The position numbers and the translations under genes were made by a program. Positions 38,218 to 50,213 of a stretch of 64,000 bases of DNA are shown in pieces; the stretch's first letter is position 1; the number at the start of each line of letters is the position of its first letter. The notes under the pieces were generated by a model. The model saw only the letters and a list, made by a program, of their open reading frames with translations. It searched no databases and had not been told where the DNA came from. The stretch spans positions 17,195 to 81,194 of the forward strand of contig JANTQF010000152.1 in NCBI GenBank assembly GCA_032988165.1. Direction: 5' to 3'. This DNA comes from Emmonsiellopsis sp. PD_33 (Eukaryota > Ascomycota > Eurotiomycetes > Onygenales > Ajellomycetaceae).

Positions 38218-38391
38218 TGTGGTTTTTAGGATCACATGACCAGCTCATATGATTATATATAGCCCTATCATGCCACCTAGCACTACTATGTACTACACCC
38301 CTTTTTGTACTACAGCTTTGCCTATCTCATTGTATATAATCACACAATCTTTTCCATAGTTTTCACACAATTAGACACCTTCAGAATCACA
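38218..38391 (+). repeat. Element A 3' LTR
   Basis: 174 bp. It differs from the 5' LTR only by C/T and G/A changes in the positions I compared; all three CpGs of the 5' copy are mutated, and the CACGTG pair is decayed to CACATG and CATATG. Confidence 0.9.
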
Positions 38392-38395
38392 AATG

Positions 38396-38617
38396 CTCCA
38401 AATAGTCTCAACAGTACCATGTAAGTGAGTAGTAGCATATAGGATATAAGGTTTATCTTATTTGAAATGGTTAGGAGTAAGTTTATATTTTCATTCAAGA
38501 AAATGAGTAAAGGTTCAATATTCTGCAATATTATTCCCATAATAAGGCTTAGAATCTCTAGTCTTAATTTTATGAGATCTAGTTAAAAATAGACCTTCTT
38601 GATTTCAATTTGGTGGT
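38396..38617 (-). pseudogene. Element B2 gag fragment between insertions A and C
   Basis: Collinear with B1 about 15500-15715. It is the short piece of B2 gag left between the two nested elements. Confidence 0.85.
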
Positions 38618-38621
38618 GTGT

Positions 38622-38940
38622 TGTGGTGGGGATCCACCATCAGGTCGGGTCAATTTTTCACTGAGGCTTTTCACCACCAAGCACAGCCATGAAGATAGAT
38701 ATTTTCCTTTTGTTGCAAGACTTCATCTGTTCATTCATGGATTTCTCATGCATATGTATGCTTCTTTGAGATAGATCTTTTGTTTCTTTTGTATGTTACC
38801 TTATCATTCTATTACTATGTTGTTTTGTACTATAGATTGCCAATACATTCCTCTGCTTTGACATTAATATCAATTCTTTTCTTGTGTTTGCTGCTGCCCT
38901 GTTCAGTGCTGCCTGACACACATACCCTGTCCCTACTTCA
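38622..38940 (+). repeat. Element C 5' LTR
   Basis: 319 bp, TGTGGTGGGGATCCACCA...CCCTACTTCA. TTGGTGTGCATGATTGG follows directly and may be the primer binding site (TGG at 38942). Confidence 0.9.
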
Positions 38941-39473
38941 TTGGTGTGCATGATTGGAAATCATGAATGAATGAATAAATGGCAGTGTTGATACAGATGA
39001 CTATGCTGAGTTCTTTTCCCCTTTTTCCTTTTCTTTTGTTGAGTGTGCTGCTCAATGCAATTCTCTTATTTCAATTTGTGATAGGCCCATTTGGTTGGAG
39101 TGGGCCCACAGCCTTGTGGCTGTGCTAATAGCAATACTGTCAGAAGAAAACTTCAAAGAATGGACCTGCTGAACTATCAAATCCATCAAGCTGTTCCTCA
39201 ACAAATGCAGACTCTAGTGAGAAGAAAAATCTGCAGTAGATCTTGCAGTTCCTTCTCTTCCTTGAGTCCCTAAATCTCTACCTGCAAAAAGATACAGATA
39301 TTGCCACTATTATTGACCTGTTTCTCATTTGTGAATGAGAGCCACTTATCTATTTGTTTCTCCATCAATATATACCTCCTAAGCATGCTTGGTTGGACTT
39401 CATCACATATCATTGAACTCAGTCAGGAAAAGCACCAGCTCTGCCACCAAAAATTGAGATCAACAGTGAGAAG

Positions 39474-41806
39474 ATGTTCAGCTCTACCAATTCCTCATCA
39501 GGCCTGCCTATGCCTAGCAGTGCCTTGCCTCCTGAAAGTGGAATGGTTTATCAGCAGCTTGTCATGCCCATGCTGGTTCCTGGATCCCTCAGAGCCCCCT
39601 CTTTTGATGGGAAGGATGTCACTCAGTTTGTCAACCAGTTTGATGCTGTGCTGAAGCTGCACCATATTCCTAAGGATAAAGCCTTGATGGTGTTGTACAA
39701 CTATTACTCTATGAAACTGCAAGGCCATGTGGATTGGCTGGTGAAGGACCTGCAAACCTGGATGAAAGTTAAGGCTAGATTGGTGTCAGAGTTCTGGCAG
39801 AATGATGCTCATCAGCAGATGTACAACCAAACCTACCTGAATGCCCTGTCTAGCTTCAAATAATCTTCCAGCTGAGACATTCTCACTTTCTGCTGCCAAT
39901 TCCACACCATTGCTGAGCCACTGATTAGCTGGAATGAAATCCAGGAATCTCTTGCCTGCCAGTTGTTCTTATGAGGCCTGCCTGATGGAGTTCACAAGAA
40001 GGCTTTTTGCAAGGCTAGGTTTAACCAAAACAACCCATCTGAGTGGAAGATTTCAAAGGTTTGTGAAGCCACAGCTGAATCTCAGGAAGTCAAGGAAAAG
40101 ATAACCTAAATGATTATGTCTGACCTGGGTTCTCATATGATGCTGCCCACTCAACTGCCTCCTACTCAGCCTGTCTTCAATCTGCCCACCTTGGCTGTGC
40201 TAAGACCTCAAGTGGCCCCTTCTGCACCACCTGCTTCTTCTGATCCAGCTCCAAGGAATTTGAATGACAGCCTGCTTGAGTCTCTTGTCAATTGAATGGA
40301 TGCACTGTTGCTGGCCATTACTAGGTTTCAACAGCAGAGAAATATGCAACAGCTGGCTATGGTGCTGTGCATTCTCACCAATCAAGGATCTATTGATCCT
40401 GCTCAAGATCTTGCAAATGTTTCCTATTATGAGATGCAGTGTGGCCCTGATGGTCCATATTGACCTAGGTCTAGAAGCATGTCACAATATGATCACCCTC
40501 CTCATGCTTGTTGGGGCTGCAGCAACTTGTCTCATATGCTTCCTCAGTGCCTCTGAATTGATAAGCTAATCAATCAAGAAAAGATCCATCAAAATAGAAT
40601 GGGTGAATACTTTGATAGACATGTGATGCAGTGCAGCCTGAAGATCAATGTGAATCAGTATGAACCTCACATTGTCACCATCAAGTGTGCCCTTAAGTAG
40701 AGATCTGCACCTCCCATTGTCCCATCAGCAGCAAAACTCTGCAATGATGATAGCATCCTTGTTTCCTCTAATAGCAGTCCATTACTGGCAGTCAATTTTA
40801 TTAGCATATGTGATGTCAGATTTGAGAGCAGCATGGAAGAGGGCAACTCAGATAGCAAGATGGAAGGGGCTACTAGCATGATGGCTGCTCAGGCAGCTAC
40901 TGGAAATAGTAAGGGCAAAGGGTCAGCTGCTGACAAGAATTGATCTACACTCTCTGGCTGAATTGAAAAGGAGAAAGCCCTATCTTCCACCCACTCTTGA
41001 AGGGTCAGTCACTATTCAGATGGCTCCCAAAAATCTGTTTCATTTGCTGAGGACATTATCTTGCCTTTACCTGATCCTGACAATTCACAAACCCTTCATG
41101 ATGGCCAGCTGCAGGAAGAAATGCCAACTCAGCTGATTAATGAAGCTATACCTGATGCTGAGATGGCTAAAGCACCTGAGATCCAAAAGAAAACCATCCT
41201 CTACCATCCCAGAAAACCTAAAGGACCCAAGCTCTCTGTTGAAATGAAGGACAAGGAGAATCATGCTACTGTAACCCAGACTGTCTTTGAGAAAATCATA
41301 TGTCAAGAGATCACAGGAATTTAGCTTAAGAATATTATGGCCTGCTCTGCTCAGCTGCAGCAGACATTCTTTCAGAATCTTCCAGCTAAAGTTCAGCAGC
41401 ATATAATTGAGGAAGAATCTGCCAGAGTCTCCTTTGTTCAGCCCTTCCACCATGTCTCAGAATATGACCCTTGATGGAACCTGGTGTCCATTGGCTATAT
41501 CAAGTTTTCTATTGGTATTAGAAAAGGTTGGATCAAAGCTATATTCAACAGAGGGGCAGAGATCAACTGCATGGTGAAGAGCACTGCCTTGAGTCTCAGC
41601 CTAATCATTCAGAAAGATGCTCTCAAGCCAATCCTTAGCACTGGTGGTCAGCACAGTGACATCATTAGAATCTATAAGGATGTCCCAGTTCATGTTGGAT
41701 CTGTATCTATACCTCAAACCTTCTTCATTCTAGAGCACAATTCCCATGAGTGCATTCTAGGCTGTCCCTATGAAAACATGACTCAGTTAGTACAATAAAC
41801 AGATAA
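39474..41806 (+). pseudogene. Element C gag-protease
   Basis: One frame from ATG 39474 (MFSSTNSSSGLPMPSS). A retrotransposon gag capsid domain follows (APSFDGKDVTQFVNQFD, open to 39863). A perfect zinc knuckle, CWGCSNLSHMLPQC, is at 40509-40550. A Pro/Glu/Lys-rich linker spans about 41061-41324. Last is an aspartic protease-like domain at 41484-41798, where the active-site block reads FNRGAEIN instead of the usual DSGAE (Asp to Asn), with ILGCPY near the end. Stops are point changes and the frame is kept over 2.3 kb. Confidence 0.8.
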
Positions 41807-42380
41807 TGTGGGCAGCATCACCATCATGGTTTTCAACCCAGATGATGAGACCAACCAGATGTCTTTCCTCAGCTATTCTCCAGGAGACTATAGTGACAGA
41901 CAGCTGGATGATCTTCATGGCAAGCATCAGTCTTTAAACTAGAAGTGCTGAGCCCAACTGATCTTTATGATGGTGATGGTGAGTGAAGAGATGAAGTCAG
42001 AGTCAGTAGCATCAGTGTGGTGGATGGCAGGGTAGAAATTCTGCCATGCAAGAGTGGTGAGAGGGAATCCAGCCAATCACAATTTCCTGGCCCAGGGCCA
42101 ACAAATACCTCCAGCCAATCAGAGGTTGCCATTTAATTGCCCCAGAAATCTCTGCCATGCATTCCTACCATTCTACAACAGTGCTTTCAATCATTCTTGC
42201 ATGCTATGTTTTCTTTCTTGCAGCACCCTGTCTCTGAAATTTATCAAGTTTGTGGCATTTAACTGCATGACCTTCCTCTCTATGATTCCACTGAGCCTTC
42301 TTCTCAATCTTGTCACCCAATTGTCACCACACTGTACAAGCAAAAAGTGGATAAGATTCAGCCTCTCAATACACCAGTGA
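41807..42380 (+). other. Gap between protease and RT frames with CCAAT-box repeat
   Basis: Pol resumes in a different frame after this segment. It contains a 23-bp sequence (42067-42089, including AGCCAATCACAATTTCCTG) that is repeated exactly at 48674-48696, and a further AGCCAATCAGAG. A TTCTTTCTTGCAG run near 42213 resembles a splice acceptor. It could be an intron, a promoter or an indel-altered coding piece. Confidence 0.45.
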
Positions 42381-45300
42381 CAGATGGAGGAACACCTGGT
42401 GGGACAGATCAATGGAGAGAGATTTGTCAGAAATGATATTAAGACAACATTAAACCTGCAAAGGATCTGCCTTTGCCTTACAATCATCTAATCATGCCTC
42501 ATTTCTTGGATTGCCTGCACAGCTCTCACCTCATACCTGACAGAATAGAAAAGCTTCAAATTGGATTGATCTTGATACTCCAGGAGCATGAGCTGCTGAT
42601 CAAAATCCTGCTTAGACAGGAGAAGGTGTTGGCATGGAGCTTCAGTGATTGTGGAAAACTGGCTGAAGAGGTCTCTTTACTGATCAAGATTCATGCTGTT
42701 GAGCATGAAGTGTGGTAGGCCCCTGAGTTTTCTGTTCCTCAAAAGTTGCTGCTGATGGTCATAGAAATACTTCACAAGTGAGTTGACTCTGGTGTTTTCA
42801 AATATTACCATGGTCCATATTGGAATAAATGGTTCCTCATCAAGAAGAAGGAGTCTGGGAAATACTGAATCATCAATGCCTGCATGGATATGAATGCTGT
42901 TACAGTTCAGGATGCCTATATCCCTTCCAGTGCTGATACTTTTGCAGAAGATTTTGCTGGGCAAGTCATCACCAGCATGATGGATTTCTTTTCTGAATAC
43001 AACCAGATCACTTTGCATGAGAATAGCCACAACATGACTACCTTCCAAACTCTAATCAGCCTTCTTTGCCAGATAACATTGCCACAGGGTGCCATAAATT
43101 CTATTACTACCTTCTGCTGAGTCATGGCTCACATTCTCTGTTTGAACATTCCCCACCAGGCAGATAATTTCATGGATGATGTTGATGTGAAGGGTCTGTG
43201 ATCTTAATACAACAATAAAGAGGTCATGCTAGGAATTTACTGGTTTGTTTTGAAGCATCTTCAAAACCTGAATCAGACCCTGGTCAGCATTGAGCTTTTG
43301 AACACATGCATCTAGGTTGCAAAATCTGAGTTCAGCTGCTCCAGCATGGTTCTTGTTGGATATGTTGTTGATGCTGATGAGTGCCACCCTGAGGCCATCA
43401 AAATTGTCAAAATCATTGAGTGGCCTGAACTGACTGAGATCACTGGGGCTCATGCCTTCATCAGTGTTTGTGTGTATTATTGCATCTGGATTCTGAACTT
43501 TGCCCTCATTTCCAACCTGATCTATTTGCTGTTCAAGAAAAATGCCTTTTTCATCTAGGGATCCAAGCAATCAAATGCCATGTCAGTTCTGAAGACAGCA
43601 ATGATGACTGCTCCTACTCTGCACTGCATTGATTATTCCAATGATGCTGGGGATATCATGATTGCAACTAATGCCAGCAAGTATAGCTGGGGAGGAATGC
43701 TGAGTCAGTGAGATGTTGGGAACAGAAAGCTTCATCCCTGTTAGTATGAAAGTGGGATTTAGAGCCCAGTAGAAGTGAAGTATGATGCAGGAAAGTGAGA
43801 GTGCCAAGCTGTCCTCAAAATATTAAAGAAATGCTGATATTACCTGTATGATGTTCACTTCATTCTTGAAACTGATGCAAAAACCTTGGTCACTCAGCTC
43901 AACTGAATGGCCACTGATCTTTCTGGCACTCTGGTAACCAACTAGCTCACCTGGATTTGAATGTTTGATTTTGATGTTCATCACATTCCTGAATGGATTC
44001 ATAATGCTGCCAATGGTCTTTCTTGATGACTGCCTGCTAATGGTGAGGTGCCTGAGGATCAAGATATTAATAAATTCATTGAGGTGGAGCTCAATTGTGT
44101 CAGTGTGACTTCTGCCACTATCCCTGACTTCAACATTCCTAACAATGCTGACAGTGAAGAATCCTGTGTTCTTTTACCATCCTATTCTGACTGCAGCAAA
44201 TTAATTGCCAGATATCTTACCACCCTGAGGAGGCCTGCTGATATCCCTTGCAAGGTTTTCCCAAAATGGTGCAAGCATGCACTGAACTATATGGTGCATG
44301 GGCAACATCTGTTTCACCAGTTGGGCAAAAGGATTCCACTGAGGTGTGTGGTGGATGATCTGAATGAGCAGAAGGAAATTGTTACTTGAATGCATGATGA
44401 GTTGGGCCACAAAGGCTACAAGGCAACCAATCATAAGGTCTCTCAGTGATATTAGTGGGAAGGCCTGTTCACTGATGTCAAGGCATATTGCAAGAGATGC
44501 TGTGAGTGCCAGTTCTGGGAAAGTGACTACCTTGAAGAGCTGCTGTATCTGACTCACTGTAACTATCTGTGGGATAAGTGGTGTATCAATGTTGTCAAGT
44601 TTCTGAAGAACTGGGGGAAATTGTGTGTGGTTATTGCTTGGAATGACCTCACTGGCTGGGTTGAAGGTCAGCCCCTTGCACATGCTAAGGCTGAACATGT
44701 GGTGCAATTCATTTATGAGGATATCATATACTGACACAGCTGTTTCCAAGAAATGGTTTGTGATAGTGGCCTAGAAAATCAGAAGTGAATCAGGATTCTC
44801 ACCACCAAGTATCATGTCAGGCAAATAATGATTTCACCATACAATGTGAAGGTAAATGGCATGGTTGAACATAGCCACTGCCCTATTTTAGATGCACTGG
44901 CAAAGCTTGCTGCAGATGGGAGGAATTAAGTTAATCATTTCCACTCAGCACTGTGGGCAGACCATATCTCCATTCAACAATCAACAGGTGAAATGCCATT
45001 CTGTCTGTAATATGGTTATGATGCTATCCTCCCTGTTGAGCTTGAGGTTCTGACATGGCAAATGCTTCCATGGCATACCATTCACTCTTATGCTGACTTG
45101 ATATATATATGGATTTGACAGTTGGAGAGGTGGGATGAGGATCTGGAGGAGACAGTCTTTCACCTGCAGCACACACAAGAGAAGAATCAGGATCTATTTG
45201 ATGAAACCAAGCAGTTAGTATATGATCCAGTTCAGGTGGGAGATCTTGTCCTTCTGCATGACACCAAAATAGAGATGTCCTATTCTGTCAAACTTAACTT

Positions 45301-45568
45301 CTGATGGTTGGGTCCATATCATGTATGAGAAATGAACCATAAGAAAGGCACTTACTGCTTTGAAGAACTGGATAGCACACCATTCCACAACACCATTGCA
45401 GGCAACTGGATAAAGAAATTTTACCTTTATGATAATCAAATGCTGGTGGTGTTAGATAATGCAGATCCAGTGGAGGATAGCAGTGAGAAGGAAGAAGATA
45501 TGGGTAGGGGAGAGAATGCTTTGCAGTCTCTGATTCCTCATGATAAAAGTTTTGCAGTTATTATCTGA
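42381..45568 (+). pseudogene. Element C pol: RT, RNase H, integrase
   Basis: A single frame with point stops. Pre-RT block MPHFLDCLHSSHLIPDRI; RT with DMNAVTVQDAYIP, SMMDFFSEYNQITL and an intact FMDD box (43169-43180). RT thumb is near 43346-43550. RNase H follows (IATNASKYSWGG; FILETDAKTLVTQLN). Integrase zinc-binding part is HDELGHKGY...CKRCCECQ. The core has VIAWNDLTGWV, VCDSG and NGMVEHSH (DDE). C-terminal domain is at 45122-45568 (VQVGDLVLLHDTKIEMS), ending FAVII-stop. It fits a fungal Gypsy lineage without chromodomain. Confidence 0.85.
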
Positions 45569-45964
45569 CTGCTGTGTTCATTTCCTTATTCTATTCATTC
45601 TTTCTTTATTTCCTTTGTTTGGCTGTATCCACTCATCAGTTTATTTCCTTTATTAGTTGTCTCTTTATAGTTCAAATGCAGGCATGAGTAGCATATCAGG
45701 ATCCAGATGCATCTTCACATTCCTTTGCAATTTTCTTTGTTTCTTTCATTTTATGGTGGTATGCCTATCTTGTTCTCTCATTTTGCCAGCCACAGCCACC
45801 TTTTGCATCCTGCATTTGAAAAACCATAAGAATGCACTCTGCCCTGCATTCTCCTTTACTTCTCCCTCACCATCATCACAGATATCTTAGCCTTACCTTT
45901 AAACCAACTTACACATCTCATGACAATGCTACATCTACAATTTCCCTCACTACCTTTCTGCAAA

Positions 45965-48670
45965 ATGTTGAACCACCAAAATCTGCATGCCCTGGCCCTG
46001 AAGCCTACTGACTCCCTTGCCTTGGTTGAACATGGGAAGAGAAAGCTGTCAACCACCAAGGAGATTTGAGATTATATCAATACCCTTGACAGGCATGCAG
46101 CTCCACATTACCAGGTCCAGTGTGAAATTGCTGATCTGATCATGAGCAGGCATGAAGATAGGGAGGAGGAGGTGGCTATATATTTCAAATGGATGAAGAA
46201 GGATGGGGCCTGGCAGGCAGTGGTGTCTAAGGCTGACTTCTACTACCAGACAGAGGAGATTCATTGCATGGCAGAGACAGTCAGGGTTTGCCAAAATCAC
46301 ACTTTGGAGGGGTATAAAACTTGTGTGGAATGCTGGGGGAAGGCCATTACTGATGAATTCTGGCCAATGCTGAAGAAGGATAAATAGTGCAGATGTGCAG
46401 TAATCCTTGCAAGGAATTGTGACTATCTATCTGCAGTGAGGAGAATCAACCAGGCAATGTGGATTTGACTGTCTCAAAATTCTGGGAGGGGCAAAAAGCT
46501 TCACAAGGAACTGATGCTTTCAGACCTTGAAAATGCCTCCAGGCCAGATTTTGTTGGGCCCCCATTGGATATGGAAGCCATCCATGCTACTGGGCTTTAT
46601 GTTGGTCCTGGTGGAATTTTTGCTGCAGGTACCCCACTATCTCTTCCTGCACCTGCTGACCCTTAACCTCCAATTCCCCTATCTCTATCCTCTTGAAATC
46701 TTCAGCCTCAGCCTCCTCCAGCTTTGCCACATAATTCCTATATAACTGGCCAAATGCCTCTGCCTTCTCCTCACCCTCCTCAGGATAATTGCCACCATTC
46801 TGGATCAGTTCTGATGTCCCCTTCTGCTTTCTTGCCTGGCACTTCTTGAAACTCTGGCCCTGGTTTGCCTGCCCCTCACCCATGACATGTCTCTGGCCAA
46901 TCAGTTTCATTGATAGCCACCTCCCTGTCCAATGTCAGCCTCTCCCATTTCACTGGCCTTTCACCAGAAGAGATGGTAGAGCTTGAGAATCAAGGTGCTA
47001 ACAAGGAGGATCCTGATGTTGCTGAAGCTGTTGAAAAGTGTTGGGAGACTGGCCATTATGAATGCACATGTCATCAGAATGTCAAGCCTGCCTTGAAAGC
47101 TCAGCTCAATGATGTGAAGGAGCTGAATGATAGCCAGCTTGTCAAGCTTCTGAATCAGCTCACAAAGCTATCATCTCCTTTTCCTTTATGCTACTACTAT
47201 GCTGTCAATCTTGGAGGGAAAATTGGTTTGCTGACTCAGAGTTTGGACCAGGCAGCTTTGACATTCAGGCTTGAGGCTGTCATTAATAGCTGCAGAAATC
47301 TTGGTTGGATCTGCACTGCTAATAGCACTTTTCATTATTTTTACAAAGGGTGCTGCCCTGCCCACCTAGAGGATCTTCTTCAGATATATTGTATGAAGCA
47401 TGCTGCCCTCCCTTCCATTGCTCTGCTGAACTGGGTGAGCATGTTGAAGAACTTTAGCCTGGGAGGCATAAATGTGGATCTTGCACTGAATGGCTGGGAT
47501 GCAGATAGCTCTTTATCTCTTCCAATTTTCTCCTGGCTCTGAATGGAAATGGCTGGAGGAAGTGTGCTCACTACATACAACATGCTTGGAAAGATGGCAG
47601 TGCATGAATGGGACATGTACTTGTTCCATCAGTGAAAGGATCAGAAGTTACTGGGGTAGCTCCACATGATGCTCCATGGAATCATTCAGCAGATAATTTG
47701 TCAGGACCTGGTTTACTATGCCTGGTATGTTGCTCTTTGCCCAGATCACCAGACACAGCTCATCTCCTACCCCTATTATGCCAAGTTTGCCAGAAAGGGA
47801 GATAGCATGTTTTTCTGGCATATTAATGTCAACATTTGATGCCTCACTGAGGAGAATCATAGTATGAACATGATCCAAGAGTCTGTCAGCATGACAAATA
47901 AGGATCATGCAAACTGCACAACTGTAATCTCTGGCATGCATTGCTGTATCTCTGAGTGGAATCACCAGCTTTATGGAAGGGGGTTTCTGAATGGTGGAAT
48001 TATTCAGGATGTCTCCCTGTAGATGCTCACTGATTAAGATTTATGGGATTTCAAGATCAGCTGGAAGACTGTTTCTTGCAAGCAGGGAGATACATGGATC
48101 ACCATGCCACACATTCCCCATGGGAGCATGGGCCCAGCTACAATTAAGCAGAGAATGATGCTTCTGTGGTTCATTGAGATCCAGGAAGATAGTAAGTCTT
48201 TGGAAGTTTCAGAGAGCAGCACATGGAAACAGCTCTCACAGGCAAATTAAGACCTCATACATGGACCTTCAACACCCTCCAGTCTGCCCATTCTGTACAG
48301 CAGCATTTCTTATCACTTTTCTGCCACTGTAGCTGTGACAGGTCTTGATGTGCTTTCTGAAGCTTTGATTGGATATTGGTGATGAGATGATCCTCTGATC
48401 TAGAGAGAGCAGCAGATTCTTTTTGGCCTGATGCTCAATCAGCCAGCCAAGGATTACATTCTGGCCTGGCACAAGGGAGCTGTGGGGGCTGTGGTTCATG
48501 CCTTCACAACTGTGATGGATGCTGAGAAACAGCTGTTTGGCCAGTAGAGTTTCTTTTACTGCTGCTATAATAACATTCCTCTTGATTCTATCATTAGTGA
48601 CTGTGTAGCTGCAGAAGGAGATGCCATCAGAATCCTAGTCCACAGTTATGAGGAGACAGATGCCAGCTAG
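45965..48670 (+). pseudogene. Element C cargo ORF with 2-oxoglutarate/Fe(II) dioxygenase-like motifs
   Basis: One reading frame of about 902 codons runs without indels from ATG 45965 (MLNHQNLHALALK), interrupted only by about 18 stop codons, more than half TGA. The N-terminal domain is charged (SRHEDREEEVAIYFKWMKK; about codons 60-140). A Pro/Ser-rich linker follows (about 190-310), then a domain starting LSPEEMVELENQG with Cys/His residues, then the likely catalytic region. Codon 619-621 reads HIN (in WHINVN), codon 719 is the His of MPHIPHGSMGP, and Arg 730 follows exactly ten residues later. HxD...HX10R is the metal and 2-oxoglutarate signature of double-stranded beta-helix oxygenases; here the Asp is Asn, which one CpG-to-TpA decay of ATCGAT would explain. 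The substrate is unknown. The family call is motif-based inference. Confidence 0.55.
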
Positions 48671-49740
48671 CCAATCCAGCCAATCACAATTTCCTGCCTC
48701 AGGACTGGGAAATGTTTCAGCCAATCAGAGCTCACCATTCTGCCACAGTTGCTACCCTTGCCACCACTGGTGCATGTTTGTTTTCCTCATCACATCATCC
48801 AGTCTCTTTTCCTTCACAGTTTCTGTGCTCTCTGCCCTGCCCCCTCCATGCTGTGTTTCCTCCATGTCTTCCTTAGTTTCTTTTGTTTTCTATACTTAGT
48901 CTGCTGCTACTCTGTGTTGATTTTTCTTGCTGTGTCTGTTTTCCTTTCTATACTTACTTACCTGTATATATCTTGCCCTGTATCTTCTGCTGCTGATTTT
49001 GCCTGTCATGTTTTCTTTCCCTCTGCTCTCTATTTTTCCTTGTGTCCCTTTCATCTTCATCCTCCACACCACTTGCCTCAATCTTCATTCACCACCTATC
49101 ACTAGCTACCCTGCTTTCCTCACAGTGGGATCATGGATCTTATCACATATAAGATCATTAGCACAAAGCCATGCACTCACTAGCTGCCCTGCCTACTTAG
49201 GGCACACCTTTCCTTTGTTGCCAACCTGCCCATTCATTTCTCTGGGCCTCACTTCTGCCCAGTAGTTTACACATCCTAGGGCTGTGCTCTGCCCTCCCCT
49301 CATCCAGAAACCTCTCACTGATCCTGTTTCAGCTCCCATCTCTATCTCTAGCTATGAGGGCCACTGCCCCACAATTCCATGGTTCAAGCTGTTGATGAAC
49401 CATCCTGCCTGAGCCTCTGCCCAAGAATGTCAGCCACATCTACTGCAGCCCAGGAGGGGCTTCACCATTGCTGACTTGCCCATCCATCTCTGGGCTGCCT
49501 CCCTGCCTCAATGCAGCCACTTTCTTGCAAACAGACAATCCAACACACAGCACATAGCCACTCATTGGCTGACTTTGGGACTACATAGTCAGATTGATTT
49601 TGAGACCACATATTCAGGGCCACTGCCCTCACTGCAGAGCAGATTGATTTCAGGACAATATATTCAGATTCACTGCCCTCACCACAAAACTGAGCCATTC
49701 TTTTATTTACTGGGTCAGCAAATCAGGGGGAGAGGAGATA
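48671..49740 (+). other. Element C 3' region
   Basis: About 1.07 kb between the cargo ORF and the 3' LTR. It begins with the second copy of the 23-bp CCAAT-type repeat (48674-48696) and another AGCCAATCAGAG. It continues as a pyrimidine-rich stretch (about 48740-49100) and ends with the polypurine tract. No convincing coding content; the open frames are low-complexity Ser/Phe/Leu/Cys products of the pyrimidine bias. Confidence 0.5.
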
Positions 49741-50059
49741 TGTGGTGGGGATCCACCATTGGGTTGAGTCAATTTTTCATCAAGGCTTTTCACCATCAAG
49801 CACAGCCATGAAGATAGATATTTTTCTTTCATTGTGAGACTTCATCTGTTCATTCATGGATTTCTCATGCATGTGTATGCTTCTTTGAGATAGATCTTTT
49901 GTTTCTTTTGTGTGTTGCCTTATCATTCTATTACTATGTTATTTTATACTATAGATTGCCAATACATTCCTCTGCTTCAACATTGATATCAATTCTTTTC
50001 TTGTGTTTGCTGCTGCCCTGTTTGGTGCTGCCTGATGCGCACACCCTGTCCCTGCTTCA
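49741..50059 (+). repeat. Element C 3' LTR
   Basis: 319 bp, the partner of 38622-38940, differing by transitions in the regions compared. It keeps one CpG at 50038. Confidence 0.9.
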
Positions 50060-50063
50060 GTGT

Positions 50064-50142
50064 TGGCTAGAGGAGTTTGATGATCTCCTAATGAGGTAGA
50101 TATATTATCAGGAGAGACATCAGATTCAGCATGAGTATTCAT
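50064..50142 (-). pseudogene. Element B2 gag N-terminus
   Basis: ATG at 50142 (minus) gives MNTHAESDVSPDN, the counterpart of B1 gag start MNIHTESDVFSNN. The rest is displaced by insertion C. Confidence 0.85.
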
Positions 50143-50213
50143 GGCTTATTAGTTTAAAGAGTTTGATATATTAATAAATGCTGATCTGAGGTAAACTGAA
50201 GAGTAATTTGAAT

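Larger units (their letters stand above)
29886..38391 (+). mobile_element. Element A: Ty3/Gypsy retrotransposon with antisense accessory gene
   Basis: 8506 bp, 174-bp LTRs (29886-30059 and 38218-38391), TSD AATG (29882-29885 and 38392-38395). The uninterrupted site is visible in B1 near 15480-15510, confirming a nested insertion into B2 gag. Gag and Pol are in overlapping frames with a slippery heptamer, and pol has no chromodomain. Downstream of pol lies a long antisense ORF with a poly(A) tract. A purine tract (GGTAGGGAAGGA) precedes the 3' LTR at 38205-38217. Confidence 0.95.
38622..50059 (+). mobile_element. Element C: Ty3/Gypsy retrotransposon with a large post-pol cargo ORF
   Basis: 11,438 bp, LTRs of exactly 319 bp (38622-38940 and 49741-50059), TSD GTGT (38618-38621 and 50060-50063), polypurine tract AGGGGGAGAGGAGATA just before the 3' LTR. 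The uninterrupted site is visible in B1 near 15712-15735. Order: gag-protease in one frame, a gap with CCAAT-type repeats, pol, then a roughly 900-codon cargo ORF with oxygenase-like motifs, and a pyrimidine-rich 3' region. No chromodomain is seen. Confidence 0.95.

Noticed and set aside
44201..44749. 182-codon minus-strand frame in element C
   Set aside because: It is the reverse complement of the integrase region of pol, which has clear domain motifs on the plus strand.
46587..46910. 107-codon minus-strand frame in the element C cargo
   Set aside because: Shadow of the Pro/Ser-rich linker of the plus-strand ORF.
48740..49265. Several open frames of Ser/Phe/Cys/Leu-rich proteins
   Set aside because: Artefact of the pyrimidine-rich 3' region of element C; no frame is preferred.
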